From Nothophaeocryptopus gaeumannii (lineage: Eukaryota > Ascomycota > Dothideomycetes > Mycosphaerellales > Mycosphaerellaceae), in NCBI GenBank assembly GCA_031771865.1, contig JASISA010000036.1, positions 1,356,124 through 1,420,123 on the forward strand: a stretch of DNA of 64,000 bases, written 5' to 3'. Both the position numbers and the translations under genes were made by a program. The notes beneath the pieces are model-generated. The model saw only the letters and a list, made by a program, of their open reading frames with translations, was not told the origin of the DNA and did no database searches. Shown in pieces: positions 22,399 to 33,100 of this stretch; the first letter of the stretch is position 1, and each line of letters begins with the position of its first letter.

Positions 22399-25300
22399 AT
22401 GCAGACGCCCAGCCGCGATCGCGACGCATACAGCGTTGGTATCATCTGCGCGTTGGCGACAGAAAAGGCCGCAGTAAGGGCGATGTTAGACGAGGAGCAT
22501 CCACGCCTACCTCCCGCTGCTGGTGACGAGAACGACTACACTTTCGGCAAGATCGGTGACCACGGCGTCGCTGTCGCCTGCCTCCTAGCGACATGGGAAC
22601 ATCATCCGCGAGCGCCGTTGCTGTACACATGATGCGCAGCTTCCCGATCAAGATTGGCCTCATGGTCGGAATCTGTGGCGGCGTCTGGAGTGACGATCGA
22701 GACATACGGCTAGGCGATGTAGTGGTAAGCAAGCCGACTGGACAGCATGGCGGAGTAGTGCAGTGGGACATTGGCAAAGTGGAGGATGGAGGAGAATTCC
22801 GGCGTACGGGCACTTTGGACAAACCTCCACGGCCGCTGCGAAGTGCAATAATAGGTCTGGAGGCGCAACACCTCATGTCGGGCCACAATCTACAGCAGCA
22901 CTTGGACGAGATGTTGTCAAAGTATCCGAAAATGGCCAAGACGTACGGACGCCAGGGCAGCGCAAATGACCAGTTCTTCGAGGCAAGCTATGGCCATGTC
23001 AAAGGCAACAGTACTTGTACGCAGTGCGATCCTAACCACTTGCAACATCGACCGGAGCGCGAAGAGGAGCAACCAGAGATCCATTACGGTAACATCGCAT
23101 CGGGCAACGCAGTCGTCAAGGATGGACCGACACGAGATCGCATCGCCAGGCAGGAAGAGATCATTTGCTTTGAGATGGAAGCGGCTGGGTTGATGGATAA
23201 TTTCCCGTGCGTAGTGATCCGAGGGGTGTGCGACTACGCCGACTCGCACAAGAACAAGCGGTGGCAGCCGTACGCGGCGGCGGCAGCGGCGGCGTATGCC
23301 AAAGAGCTGCTGTTATGGATGCCGGCGGCAGAGGTGGCAACGATGCAGTCAGCGCGTGAAACGACGCGTAGGTAGTGTATGGTCGTCTGAGGCAGCGCAT
23401 GATCGACTAATCACTGTATAGGACCGTCGAAGCGTGCCGTGTATATACCATTTTCGAAGAATCATCAGTTTGTCGGTCGGCGAGCCCAACTTGAAGTCCT
23501 CGGGCGCCGAGTCTTCACAGCTCCAGATTGCCAGAGATTAGCTATCGTTGGGCTCGGTGGCATCGGCAAGACACAATTAGTGCTCAGCTTTGCATACTCA
23601 GTGCTAGAACAGCATCCGGGCATATCTATCTTTTGGATACCTGCGCTTAGTGTCGAAACCTTTGAGCGCGCGACCGAATTGATTGCACAACAGCTCAGGT
23701 TACGATCGGGTGCAAACCATGGCGAGGACTCAAAAGAGCTAGTCAGGCGTTATCTAAGCGCTCCAAGTGCTGGCAGGTGGCTCCTTATTATCGACAATGC
23801 GGACGATATCGAGATTCTCGAACGGTCAACGCGTAGCGATGGCTTGCTTCGATACTTACCAGAGAGCCGCTTAGGCGTAACGATCTTCACGACACGCACA
23901 TCTGGCGTCGCGCAGCGTCTCGTAGGCAGCAATGTACTCAATTTGAAGATTCCGACAACAGAGGAAGCGACAGAGCTCTTAAGAGGTGCCTTGGTTAATA
24001 CAGGCTTACTTCGGAATCCAACGACAGTAACAAGCTTCCTTGCCGAGCTAGAGCATCTACCTCTCGCCATCACTCAAGCAGCTGCCTACATCAACATCAA
24101 CCAGATGTCCATTTCAGAGTATTCAAAGCTTCTTCGGAGCACCGATGAAGACTTGGTATACCTTATGAGCGCCGAAATTCGAGACAGCACGCGCTACGAG
24201 GAATCGTCTAGTGCTGTCGCGACGACATGGGCCGTGTCTTTCAAGCAGATTCTTGAGCAAGATCCTGTTGCAGCAGACCTCCTGCAGTACATATCATACA
24301 TCGAATGGAAGGGAATCCCGCGTTCCATTCTGCCTACCGTACGGCCAGAAGCACGGACGATAAACGCAATCGGCACACTATGCTCATATTCGTTCCTGAC
24401 CAAGCAGGCAGACGGGACAACGTATGATATGCATCGGCTAGTGCACATGGCGAGCCGTATCTGGCTCCGAGAAGGTAGTCGTACAGCCCAGATGCTGGCG
24501 CAAGCCACAGGTCACCTTGTGGCAATATTTCCTACAGATGAATATTCAAATCGCAATGTTTGGAGGGCCTACTTGCCGCACGTCACACGAATGAAGCTCG
24601 ACTGGCCGAGTGTTAACACTGGGCTCGACAGATTAGTGGAGGACAAAAGCAAGCTTTGTATGAAAGTAGGACAATGCCTCCTAGTTGACGGGAGGACAAA
24701 AGAAGCACTACACTGGTTGAACGAATCCTATCAACTAAGAGGCAAGCTCGTAGAGGATCATCCCAGTCGACTCGCATCGCAGCACGAGCTCGCACGTGCA
24801 TACCGGGCGAACGGGCAGACGAAGGATGCCATCCAGCTGCTCGAGCGTGTTGTCGCTATCCAAGAGACATCGCTCGAGGAGGATCATCCCGACCGACTCG
24901 CATCGCAGCACGGACTCGCAGGTGCATACCAGGCGAACGGGCAGACGAAGGATGCCATCCAGCTGCTCGAGCGTGTTGTCGCTATCCGAGAGACATCGCT
25001 CGGGGAGGATCATCCCGACCGACTCGCATCGCAGCACGAGCTCGCAGGTGTATACCGGGCGAACGGGCAGACGAAGGATGCCATCCAGCTGCTCGAGCGT
25101 GTTGTCGCTATCCAAGAGACATCGCTCGAGGAGGATCATCCCGACCGACTCGCATCGCAGCACGGGCTCGCAGGTGTATACCGGGCGAACGGGCAGACGA
25201 AGGATGCCATCCAGCTGCTCGAGCACGTCGTCGCTATCGAAGAGACATCGCTCGGGGAGGATCATCCCAGTCGACTCGCATCGCAGCACGGGCTCGCAGG

Positions 25301-27230
25301 TGTATACGAGGCGAACGGGCAGACGAAGGATGCCATCCAGCTGCTCGAGCGTGTTGTCGCTATCCGAGAGACATCGCTCGAGGAGGATCATCCCGACCGA
25401 CTCGCATCGCAGCACGAGCTCGCAGGTGCATACCAGGCGAACGGGCAGACGAAGGATGCCATCCAGCTGCTCGAGCGTGTTGTCGCTATCCGAGAGACAT
25501 CGCTCGAGGAGGATCATCCCAGTCGACTCGCATCGCAGCACGAGCTCGCACGTGCATACCGGGCGAACGGGCAGACGAAGGATGCCATCCAGCTGCTCGA
25601 GCGTGTTGTCGCTATCGAAGAGACATCGCTCGGGGAGGATCATCCCAGTCGACTCGCATCGCAGCACGGGCTCGCAGGTGTATACGAGGCGAACGGGCAG
25701 ACGAAGGATGCCATCCAGCTGCTCGAGCGTGTTGTCGCTATCCGAGAGACATCGCTCGGGGAGGATCATCCCAGTCGACTCGCATCGCAGCACGTGCTCG
25801 CAGGTGTATACCGGGCGAACGGGCAGACGAAGGATGCCATCCAGCTGCTCGAGCGTGTTGTCGCTATCGAAGAGACATCGCTCGGGGAGGATCATCCCAG
25901 TCGACTCGCATCGCAGCACGGGCTCGCAGGTGCATACCAGGCGAACGGGCAGACGAAGGATGCCATCCAGCTGCTCGAGCGTGTTGTCGCTATCCGAGAG
26001 ACATCGCTCGGGGAGGATCATCCCGACCGACTCGCATCGCAGCACGAGCTCGCACGTGCATACCGGGCGAACGGGCAGACGAAGGATGCCATCCAGCTGC
26101 TCGAGCGTGTTGTCGCTATCCGAGAGACATCGCTCGAGGAGGATCATCCCGACCGACTCGCATCGCAGCACGGGCTCGCACGTGCATACCGGGCGAACGG
26201 GCAGACGAAGGATGCCATCCAGCTGCTCGAGCGTGTTGTCGCTATCGAAGAGACATCGCTCGGGGAGGATCATCCCAGTCGACTCGCATCGCAGCACGTG
26301 CTCGCACGTGCATACCGGGCGAACGGGCAGACGAAGGATGCCATCCAGCTGCTCGAGCGTGTTGTCGCTATCCGAGAGACATCGCTCGAGGAGGATCATC
26401 CCGACCGACTCGCATCGCAGCACGGGCTCGCACGTGCATACCGGGCGAACGGGCAGACGAAGGATGCCATCCAGCTGCTCGAGCGTGTTGTCGCTATCCA
26501 AGAGACATCGCTCGAGGAGGATCATCCCAGTCGACTCGCATCGCAGCACGAGCTCGCACGTGCATACCAGGCGAACGGGCAGACGAAGGATGCCATCCAG
26601 CTGCTCGAGCACGTCGTCGCTATCGAAGAGACATCGCTCGGGGAGGATCATCCCAGTCGACTCGCATCGCAGCACGTGCTCGCACGTGTATACCAGGCGA
26701 ACGGGCAGACGAAGGATGCCATCCAGCTGCTCGAGCACGTCGTCGCTATCCGAGAGACATCGCTCGGGGAGGATCATCCCAGTCGACTCGCATCGCAGCA
26801 CGTGCTCGCAGGTGTATACGAGGCGAACGGGCAGACGAAGGATGCCATCCAGCTGCTCGAGCGTGTTGTCGCTATCCAAGAGACATCGCTCGGGGAGGAT
26901 CATCCCAGTCGACTCGCATCGCAGCACGTGCTCGCAGGTGTATACCGGGCGAACGGGCAGACGAAGGATGCCATCCAGCTGCTCGAGCACGTCGTCGCTA
27001 TCGAAGAGACATCGCTCGAGGAGGATCATCCCGATCGACTCGCATCGCAGCACGGGCTCGCAGGTGTATACGAGGCGAACGGGCAGACGAAGGATGCCAT
27101 CCAGCTGCTCGAGCGTGTTGTCGCTATCCAAGAGACATCGCTCGAGGAGGATCATCCCGACCGACTCGCATCGCAGCACGAGCTCGCACGTGCATACCGG
27201 GCGAACGGGCAGACGAAGGATGCCATCTAG
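22399..27230 (+). pseudogene. NLR: PNP domain, NB-ARC, 19.6-unit TPR array, with one frameshift
   Basis: Residues from 22399 (MQTPSRDRDAYSVGIICALA) begin a purine nucleoside phosphorylase-type domain. Its frame breaks near 22583-22593: the family expects a CLPAGQMGT-like link and about four bases are missing, after which MGTSSASAVAV continues in the next frame. The domain runs to DYADSHKNKRWQPYAAA. A 54-bp intron (23368-23421, GTAGGT, CTAAT, TATAG) then joins it in frame to the NB-ARC: FVGRRAQLEVLGRR, P-loop GLGGIGKTQLVLSF, Walker B LLIIDNADD, TIFTTR, HLPLAITQAAAYI, and YDMHRLVHMA at the MHD position. The array at 24753-27227 has 19 full 42-residue kinesin-light-chain-type TPRs plus 27 residues. 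Such proteins sense non-self and trigger cell death in fungi. If the frameshift is an error, this is an intact gene of about 1,585 residues. Confidence 0.85.
24753..27227 (+). repeat. 126-bp tandem repeat encoding near-identical TPRs, 19 copies plus a 27-codon partial
   Basis: Unit EDHPxRLASQHxLAxxYxAN continues with GQTKDAIQLLExVVAIxETSLx. Eight of 42 positions vary, each with only two or three states: 5 S/D, 12 E/G/V, 15 R/G, 16 A/V, 18 R/Q/E, 32 R/H, 37 Q/R/E, 42 E/G. The rest is identical even at the nucleotide level, apart from rare silent changes such as GGA for GGG in unit 2, GAT for GAC in unit 19, and a GTC linked to the H state. Length is an exact multiple of three, so the other frames also stay open. 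Confidence 0.95.
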
Positions 27231-27420
27231 CTTTGTCATAAGGCACAGTTGCTTTCTTTTCGCAGGACAAAGACAGACCTTGAAGTAAGACGTGATTGCT
27301 TTCATGAATGCGTGTTGCCGCCTATCCTGCATAATATGCTGCCCCAGTCACTTCCTTTCTAACAAGATACGATTGTCCTAGTCGCCCAACAATACCTCAA
27401 TGACCTCATCCACATCTCGG

Positions 27421-28385
27421 CTACCACATCCGCGCAACTGGGGCTCCTTGGGGAATCGTCGCAAGTGCATCCTCTGGATCGTGCATCTCGCTCAATTTCA
27501 ATGATGCTCTCGCAGATTCTGGCATGTCGGTGACTCGGGTCATCTCTGCAATAGGAGGGGAAGAACTTGTCTCTGGCTCGTCATTCTTACGCTTTCGACT
27601 CTGCTTTCTGTTCTTGGCATTCTCCTTGGCAGCGTCTCTCTTCATTCGCTCCGCCCGCGCTTCCACCAGGTCCTCATAGCTTACTACCTTTGCCCTACCC
27701 AGTACCAATGACTTTGTCGCACGTCGGGGTTTAGCTTCATTATTTGTCTCAAGCAAGAACCGAATTTGATCGCGCTGGAGAGCATTCTTCGCAAGGAAAG
27801 TTTGGGCGGCCTTCGTGAGCTTCTGCAGGTGTCTTTGGAGGCTAAGTTGCCCCACTGGTCAAGTACTTGGGCATCGTGCTCAATAATCATGTTCTGGAGC
27901 GACATAAAAAGCCTCTACTGATACAGGCGTAACAGGTGTTACAGGCATTGCTGGTACTTCTGACATTGCCGGTACCGTCAAGGTCGTGCTCTGTGGGGCA
28001 GGCCCGGCCGTCACCTCGTCAGCCTCCGTCAACTCTGGAGGCTTTGGCAGATGATCCAGCACTCTGTCCGGGTTGAATGGGAACAATCCACTTTTGCTCC
28101 ATCCTGCGAGAATGTTCCGCTTGGTGAATGCCCTCTGCCTTGCAGGGCTATATAGCGAAGTGAAATGCTCCTTTCCGATGGTCTCACACCTCCCCGTTCC
28201 ATTCGCTCAACGTTGTCGCGGTAAGCTGTCTTTAACGGGCCAAAGACAGCAACATCGCAAGGCTGAAGCTTATGGGACGTGTGGGAAGGGAGACGACATA
28301 AGAGGATATTGTTAGCGAAACAATGCTCTAGCACTTCTAGCGTTTCGTGTGTGCCGAAGCAGTTGAAGCTTGGAACTAAGAACAA
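27421..28385 (-). pseudogene. Fot1/pogo-type transposase, C-terminal remnant
   Basis: Minus-strand fragments give the end of a DDE transposase: GTHETLEVLEHCFANN, LPSHTSHKLQPCDVAVFGPL, then, after a frameshift near 28185, KEHFTSLYSPARQRAFTKRN and GWSKSGLFPFNPDRVL. Another shift near 27905 leads to SLQNMIIEHDA and then LQRHLQKLTKAAQTFLAKNA with a basic C-terminus. The first catalytic Asp and the DNA-binding half are missing at 28385, where copia LTR-like sequence begins. The family is a cut-and-paste DNA transposon. It differs from the Fot1-type element at 54961. Confidence 0.75.
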
Positions 28386-28548
28386 GTGTGATGCTTCTAT
28401 CTATGAGTAGCCACATTGCTACCTATATCTATTACTCCTGCTGCTAGCAACCTAATCGCCACTGACTGCCTACCAGGCAGTAGGCTGGATATCACGTGAC
28501 CATGGGATTCAACTCTCCCCCTGTGGCACGGAACGGAGAGCTGTGACA
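28386..28548 (-). repeat. Putative partial 3' LTR of the copia element
   Basis: The minus-strand sequence begins TGTCACAGCTC directly after a TTAGGGGAG purine tract. It contains a 6-bp inverted repeat (ACTGCC and GGCAGT around TACCA, about 28465-28485). No second LTR is present for comparison, so the call rests on position. A second purine tract (AGGGGGAGT, 28599-28591) is an alternative priming site. Confidence 0.45.
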
Positions 28549-28614
28549 CTCCCCTAAGGATCACAAGGTCTTTTGATTTCCCTTTTTCATACTCCCCCTG
28601 ACAGCAGATTTAGT

Positions 28615-30348
28615 CTGTTGACCAAGTCTTCATGGGTGGCTCGTGGCAGGGCCTTGGTGAAAATGTCCGCTAGGTTATCTGCCGTGTCGACTCGGAGAGT
28701 GTTAATAGATCCGTCGTCTACCTTCTCTCGGATGAAGTGATGTTTGACATCGATATGCTTCGATCTGTTATGAACTCCGGATTCCTTGTAGCTTCAATGC
28801 CGAGTTGTTGTCGATGTATAGTGGGACTTTGTCGATATGGACTCCTGGAATGCGTAGATCGTTGATGATTGCGAATCCATACTGCTTCCTTCGCCGCCTC
28901 TGCGCCTGCGATATATTCTGCGTCCATTGTCGACGTAGCCACTGTCTTCTGTCGTTGAGAAGACCAGGAAACAGGTCCCCAGCGAGCGTGAATACCCACC
29001 CAGTCGTTGACCTACGTGAGTCTTCACATCCAGCGAAGTCGCTATCGACAAAACCCTTGAGATCAAGTCCGTGCTTGGCAGAATAGACAATGCCCTTCGC
29101 TGGATCGTTTTTCAAGTAGGCAAAGATGCGGTTCACCGAATCCATGTGAGTCCTACTTGGATTAGATGCATAACGAGCCACATATCCTGTAGTGAAGGCG
29201 ATGTCTGGTCTTGTCTGATTACTGGCAAAGTTGAGTGATCCGACTTTGGATTGATACTGTTGCCGGAGCTTTGGATGTGCAACGTAAGTATCTTCTTTTG
29301 TGAGTTTAATGTCTTTCTCGAGGGTGTTTTCACCGGCGCTGCTTGATCGAAACCGTACTTGGCGACAATTTCGTCGATGTATCGTCTCTGGTGGATGCGA
29401 ATTTCTCCTGGTTTTTTGTTCCACGTGCATACCCAGATACCAAGAGCACTCTTCCTCGTCCGTCATTGGGAATGCTTTTGACATAAGAATTTTGAACTCA
29501 AGGATGGCTTGGAGGTCTTTCCCCATGATGTTGATATCATCTACATGAACTTCAAGTATGAGCCCGGTGCCGTCGTTTATGAAGACACACGGGTCATAAG
29601 CTGAATGCGCCAGCCCCAGTCGATCAAGGTGTTCCGAAGCTTTTGATACCAAGCACGTGGGGACTGTTTCAATCCGTACAGTGCCTTGAGCAGCGAAGAC
29701 AGTGTCCACCAGGTAACTTGATATCTTGAGGTGCTCTCATGTATACTGGCTTGTCCAGATCGCTGTTCAGGAAAGCTGTCTTGACATCGGCCTGATGAAC
29801 TGGCCATAAGAGAATGGCAGCTAACGCAAGCAAGATGCGCGTCGATGCAGGTTTCACCACGGATGCGAACGTTTCTTCGTAATCTACGCCTTCCTCCTGC
29901 TGGAAGCCTCTGGCGACCAATCTGGCTTTCTGCTTCGTAATTTGACCATCTGGTCCGTACTTGTCGGTGGTTACCCATCGTGATGTAATAGGGTGAACTC
30001 CTTCTGGGATTGGGACAACCAGCCAAGTACACTTCTCACTATGAGCTTTGAGTTCCGCCTGTTTTGCCTTGTAGTACTTCGTGCCAGCAGAGCTCAAGAG
30101 TCTTAGTCCGAGTGCTGGAGCTATTTCCGCAGATAGTGCAAACTTGAAGCGTTTAAGCCTGTTCTTGGACTCTTCGTGTACGGACTCAAGCTCATTGTGG
30201 TCAACGTCGTCGGAAGAGTCTCCTTTCTCAATGGTCGTAGGTCCCTTGCACTTGTCGAGCGCCTGGGCCTCGATGAGCGTATCAAAGCTTTTACCTCTTC
30301 AGTTGCACCCCTCTTTCTACCAGCGTAGTGTTCATAGTCTCGCGGATG
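28615..30348 (-). pseudogene. Copia reverse transcriptase and RNase H
   Basis: RT starts around KYYKAKQAELKAHSEKCTW and shows KARLVARGFQQEEGVDYEET, HQADVKTAFLNSDLDKPVYM, LKALYGLKQSPRAWYQKL and the active-site strand EVHVDDINIMG (copia YVDD as HVDD). RNase H has VDSDFAGCEDSRRSTTGW and YIDNNSALKL, ending KHIDVKHHFIREKVDDG, then DNLADIFTKALPRATHEDLV. Frameshifts occur near 29700, 29390 and 28780. Two Asp of the RT triad are readable, but the frame is too broken to act. Confidence 0.85.
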
Positions 30349-30425
30349 TTTGACTGGCCGAGTTTATCTGGTTCAAAAGGTCGTACTGTCCATGAGTCGT
30401 ATGATCCATTGGAATGTCGATAATT

Positions 30426-31221
30426 GCAATGGGCAATCTGGGAAGTCATCTGATCCCGGACACATTTATGGCATGGATATTCGCCACTGCAGTTCAGTTT
30501 CTTTCTTTTACAACGGACACACTCGTCATCAGATGACTCTCCTTCATTCAGGGCTCCACCGATGCGAAACCTTTTGGAATAGGACCATCGGGCGCGGTGT
30601 ACGAGCGAAAGAGCAGGCCGTCCTGAGCTTCATACGAGCAAGTTCTCTTCTTGCTAATGCACTCTTGCCTGGGTTGCCCACGATCGCGAGGAGCATTGAC
30701 AGAGCTGCAGTGAACACATATCGGTAGATGTTCAAGTCTTGAGGTCGACAAGTTGTACGCAGGCGTTTAGTGTTGCATTTGTTGCAAGGCTGTTTTCCAT
30801 CACATGCTATCCTCCTGATCTCACATCGATAGCATTTTTGTCCCGAGAACAGCGCTGAATCCAAGTCTCTCCTGTGATGCATGTTGCCTTTCCACCTTGC
30901 GGTCTTCATTGTATCTTGACTTCTCTGCTCCATCCAAGTCCCAAATACATGGTCGATTCAATTTTCGGCACCTGTTGCATTTCGGATTCGCTGGATCACT
31001 AAGTAGGCATGGTAGGAGAATTTGAAACACCTCCGACACGGGAGGATCTTGCTTAAATCCGCCAATCTGCTTCTTCTGGTCACGATTCTCAGGAAGCACT
31101 AGCTGCCTTGTTTGTTTTGTCTGAGGTTGATGCACCGTTCTCTTCTTGTAGCACACATCGTGCAAGGTATTCTTGTCATTACTACATCGCACCTTCGCCC
31201 AAATCGGAAACACCTGTCACA
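30426..31221 (-). pseudogene. Tract of at least five Zn2Cys6-like modules in the copia pol region
   Basis: Between integrase and RT the minus strand encodes repeated binuclear-cluster-like motifs: module 1 (31221-31132) CDRCFRFGRRC with CTMCATRRERC; module 2 (31038-30948) CRRCFKFSY, a frameshift, then CNRCRKLNRPC; module 3 (30834-30748) CYRCEIRRIAC with CNKCNTKRLRTTC; module 4 (30718-30638) CVHC with a damaged middle and CISKKRTC; module 5 (30520-30426) CVRCKRKKLNC with CHKCVRDQMTSQIAHC. Modules 1 and 2 match CX2CX6CX8-9CX2CX6C exactly when frames are followed. They differ too much from each other to be recent duplicates. A role in DNA or RNA binding by the polyprotein is inference. Confidence 0.65.
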
Positions 31222-31559
31222 TCTTTCATCGTCTGGCAAGTAAGTCTTCTTCTTGCGGGTCCCATGTTTTGCGACGAAGTCCCAGTACGCCTGGGATACG
31301 GAGCCATCATTTACGTAGTACCAGGAGTCGTCTTCCGTGTCCGAGGAAGATGACTTTTCCTGGTTTAATTCACCACAGAATGTGTGGCTTGGCGGCTTTG
31401 GCAGGTGCTAGCATTGTGTCGTCACCCATCTTCCTCTTTGCCATGCCATGTGCTGTCTGCACGAAATATCTGGACGCGATCGTAGATCTGGCTGTACCAG
31501 GTCGCTTTCGTCACCCGTGCTCGTATCCTGATCATTTATTCCCTCAAACAGGAGGAACA

Positions 31560-32930
31560 GTATGATCGCACTGTCCATGTCATTGACCCAATTCATTGTT
31601 GTTGATTCCGACATCGGTGCGCTCCGAGCTTACAAAATCCGCGGCAGGAATTCTATCTTCCAGAACACAGTGCATCATGAAGTCGTTTAGTCCTCTCCGT
31701 CTTCGATTCTGGAGACTCAATTCGATGAACTTTGTGTTCCGGGTGAGTAGATGTGACATCGCCTCACTTTCAGCCGACAAAAGTATCCTAACCAGCCTCG
31801 AGGACTGTGTAGCTTCATCATGTCTGCCTGTGTCTAAACTCAAGCGGATAGGTAACATATGCTCTACTCCCCATATTCGCTCGCGCGTGAGGGTAGGTTT
31901 CTCCCCTTCAAAGCTTCGTATGGAGTTTTCGCATTGTTTTTCGCAATGCCCGCGCTGGTGTTCGATTCTTGAGCCAGACAGAATGCTGAATGGCTTCTAC
32001 AGAGATTCTCCGGGATGCTAGAAACACGTAAGAGTTCCGTTCCCTTTTCTGAAATGATTTGGAGACTTGTCCGAATTGATGTTTCTATTGTACCATCGGC
32101 GCTGCCCTTTCGCGTATAGTGCGATTGACCCTTTCAGCGACTCCATTCTGGTGGTGCGCACTGGGAATAATGTGTGCTCCCTCGCAATAAAGTGGAAGTC
32201 ACCATCTGGCAGCTGGTCCGTTCTCGAATTCATTATCCAGGCAGCAGCATCGGATAGTAATATCGTAGGGTTTTGAATGAATCTCACTAGGGATGTGAGG
32301 ATCTCCAAAAGCTGGTGTTTGTGATCAAAACGCGCGCTCCATGTGTAGCGGGTGCAGTCGTCTGTAATAAACAGGAAGTACTTTGTGCCATCGAATCCTT
32401 GGATTGGATACGGTCCCCACACATCAACATGCACCATCTGTCCTGGTTGCTGAGCATGACGCTTGGCTGGATCTCGTGGTATCTTCACCAGAGCTCGCGT
32501 GACTGCCGCACCAGACATACAGCCTTAATAGAAGAACGTTGGAGTTCATACTGAGGTAGGCTGGTGACCATTGTTGAACGGCGCATGTCCAATCGTGTTC
32601 CTCGATTGTCAACCCATGTCATAAACCGGTCATTGTAGATACCGGTCAGGTTGTTCTTCTGGGCAAACATGCCGCCGGAAAACAAGTTGCATTTCCCTGT
32701 GGGGCATAGGCGACTTCATGAAGTGAGATCTTGGCCGGAATACCATCCGGTTCAGGAGAACGATCTCGACCGTGCCTCCTCCTTTTCAACGAAAAGAGTT
32801 AGATCCATCAGCGGTACTGATATTCATAGCACAACCGCTGAACGGACGAAAAGTTCTTTTTGAACCACTTTGTATCATTGACAATATGCATATTCGCTCC
32901 AGTGTCTGCTAAACCGTGTCTGGTGTACAC
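31560..32930 (-). pseudogene. Copia protease and integrase
   Basis: The protease active site is LADTGANMHIVNDTKWF. Integrase follows with a GAG-pre segment (TGIYNDRFMTWVDNRGTRLD), then GQMVHVDVWGPYPIQGFDG with the first Asp, FITDDCTRYTWSARF, a damaged second Asp region (SDAAAWIMNSR), a third-acid region around NGVAERVNRTI seen only across frames, and EAIQHSVWLKNRTPARALRK. The tail LKGRNPTLTRERIWGVEHML and SPEHKVHRIESPE-like sequence is typical of fungal copia. Several frameshifts; not functional. Confidence 0.8.
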
Positions 32931-33100
32931 GATGCCAACGAGGAAGGCTCCCCACGTTTTGTTTCCAAGCACTGACTTTCCAGATTCCAGGTGAATTGTG
33001 CCAACTCCCTGATTCCGGCAACCATTCGCGAGCCCTTACACTACACATCTGTAGTGCAGTGTCAGCTGCGTTTGTCTGGAGTATAGACGGGGAGTTGTAC

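Noticed and set aside
24753..27227. CRISPR-like repeat array
   Set aside because: The repeats are contiguous 126-bp coding units with no spacers, and the genome is fungal.
24796..27288. 830-codon plus-strand frame (Arg/Ser/His-rich) across the same array
   Set aside because: Same cause: the unit length is a multiple of three, so an out-of-frame reading stays open. The NB-ARC/TPR frame is the real one.
24735..27332. 865-codon open frame on the minus strand across the TPR array
   Set aside because: It exists because a 126-bp unit without stops in that frame is repeated 19 times. It has Cys/Leu-rich sequence without family features and is a shadow of the NLR frame.
30426..31221. An independent Zn2Cys6 transcription factor gene inside the copia element
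   Set aside because: There is no basic linker, dimerisation helix or fungal_trans domain. The modules repeat and run in polyprotein order between integrase and RT on the same strand.
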